Below are positions 14,009 through 14,071 of a stretch of DNA of 14,071 nucleotides, one piece after another. This stretch comes from an uncultured Rhodocyclaceae bacterium. GTDB lineage: Bacteria > Pseudomonadota > Gammaproteobacteria > Burkholderiales > Rhodocyclaceae. Below the pieces are notes generated by a model. That model saw only the letters and a list, made by a program, of their open reading frames with translations. It did no database searches and was not told the origin of the DNA. The translations under genes and the position numbers were made by a program. The stretch is from contig URNG01000084.1 in the NCBI GenBank assembly GCA_900549295.1, positions 1-14,071 on the forward strand. The letters run 5' to 3'. Every line of letters begins with the position of its first letter. Positions within the stretch are counted from its first letter, which is position 1.

Positions 14009-14071
14009 CGCGATCCTCGGCCTGCCAGTGGCGGGGGGCCGCCGCGCGGCGCGCCACCCGCCGAAAAAAGC
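13983..14071 (-). CDS. Possible C-terminal tail of a convergent gene (partial, hypothetical)
   Basis: On the minus strand a frame is open from the window edge to a TGA at 13985-13983, encoding 28 residues that end in HWQAEDRVNETAPER. Most third positions are G or C and the composition is mixed and charged, as in real proteins here. It would overlap the end of gluQ by 26 nt. Too little is visible to name a family, and the frame could be open by chance. Confidence 0.3.
   Translation of the reverse strand, partial: FFRRVARRAAAPRHWQAEDRVNETAPER
14030..14062. repeat. GC-rich inverted repeat after gluQ
   Basis: GGCGGG (14030-14035) and CCCGCC (14057-14062) can pair around a very GC-rich loop with further internal pairing. 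Six A residues follow on the plus strand, which is the wrong base for a gluQ terminator. It may simply reflect the codons of the possible gene on the other strand. Confidence 0.3.

Overview
The window looks like chromosomal DNA from a high-GC betaproteobacterium, most likely near the Rhodocyclales. That placement is inferred from the GC-rich codon use, the gmk-rpoZ-spoT order, an RpoH sigma factor with its family box, and a CIRCE operator in front of rpoH. There are 13 well-supported protein genes, one of them cut by the left edge, plus one doubtful partial gene at the right edge. I found no tRNA, rRNA, CRISPR array or insertion sequence.

Left part (1-5022). The 3' end of rdgC overlaps a ychJ-type (UPF0225) gene. 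A visibly AT-richer GFA-family gene follows. Three minus-strand genes come next, read right to left: an Old Yellow Enzyme (nemA-like), a DMT/EamA transporter and a YqhD-type NADPH aldehyde reductase. Together these four genes look like an electrophile/aldehyde-handling neighbourhood. The nemA leader and the yqhD upstream region both carry nested inverted repeats that may be regulatory.

Middle (5023-10612). A yidB-like gene is followed by a tightly packed plus-strand run: gmk (guanylate kinase), rpoZ (RNA polymerase omega), spoT/rel (ppGpp metabolism), dadA (D-amino acid dehydrogenase, overlapping spoT by 4 nt) and a YjjV-type TatD hydrolase. gmk, rpoZ and spoT link guanine nucleotide supply, RNA polymerase and the stringent response. 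The SpoT synthetase domain departs from the family at several conserved basic positions.

Right part (10620-14071). rpoH lies convergent to tatD and has a perfect CIRCE inverted repeat across its likely promoter, so HrcA probably represses the heat-shock sigma factor. A hairpin-rich gene-free gap of nearly 0.5 kb separates it from a divergent gene for an unusual protein built of about 30 uninterrupted six-residue repeats, predicted to form a beta-helix (bactofilin-like). gluQ (glutamyl-Q tRNA(Asp) synthetase) follows, and the window may end with the tail of a convergent gene.

The observations I rate highest are the CIRCE-rpoH arrangement, the hexad-repeat protein with its structured upstream gap, the three-segment inverted repeat in the nemA leader, and the diverged SpoT synthetase site.
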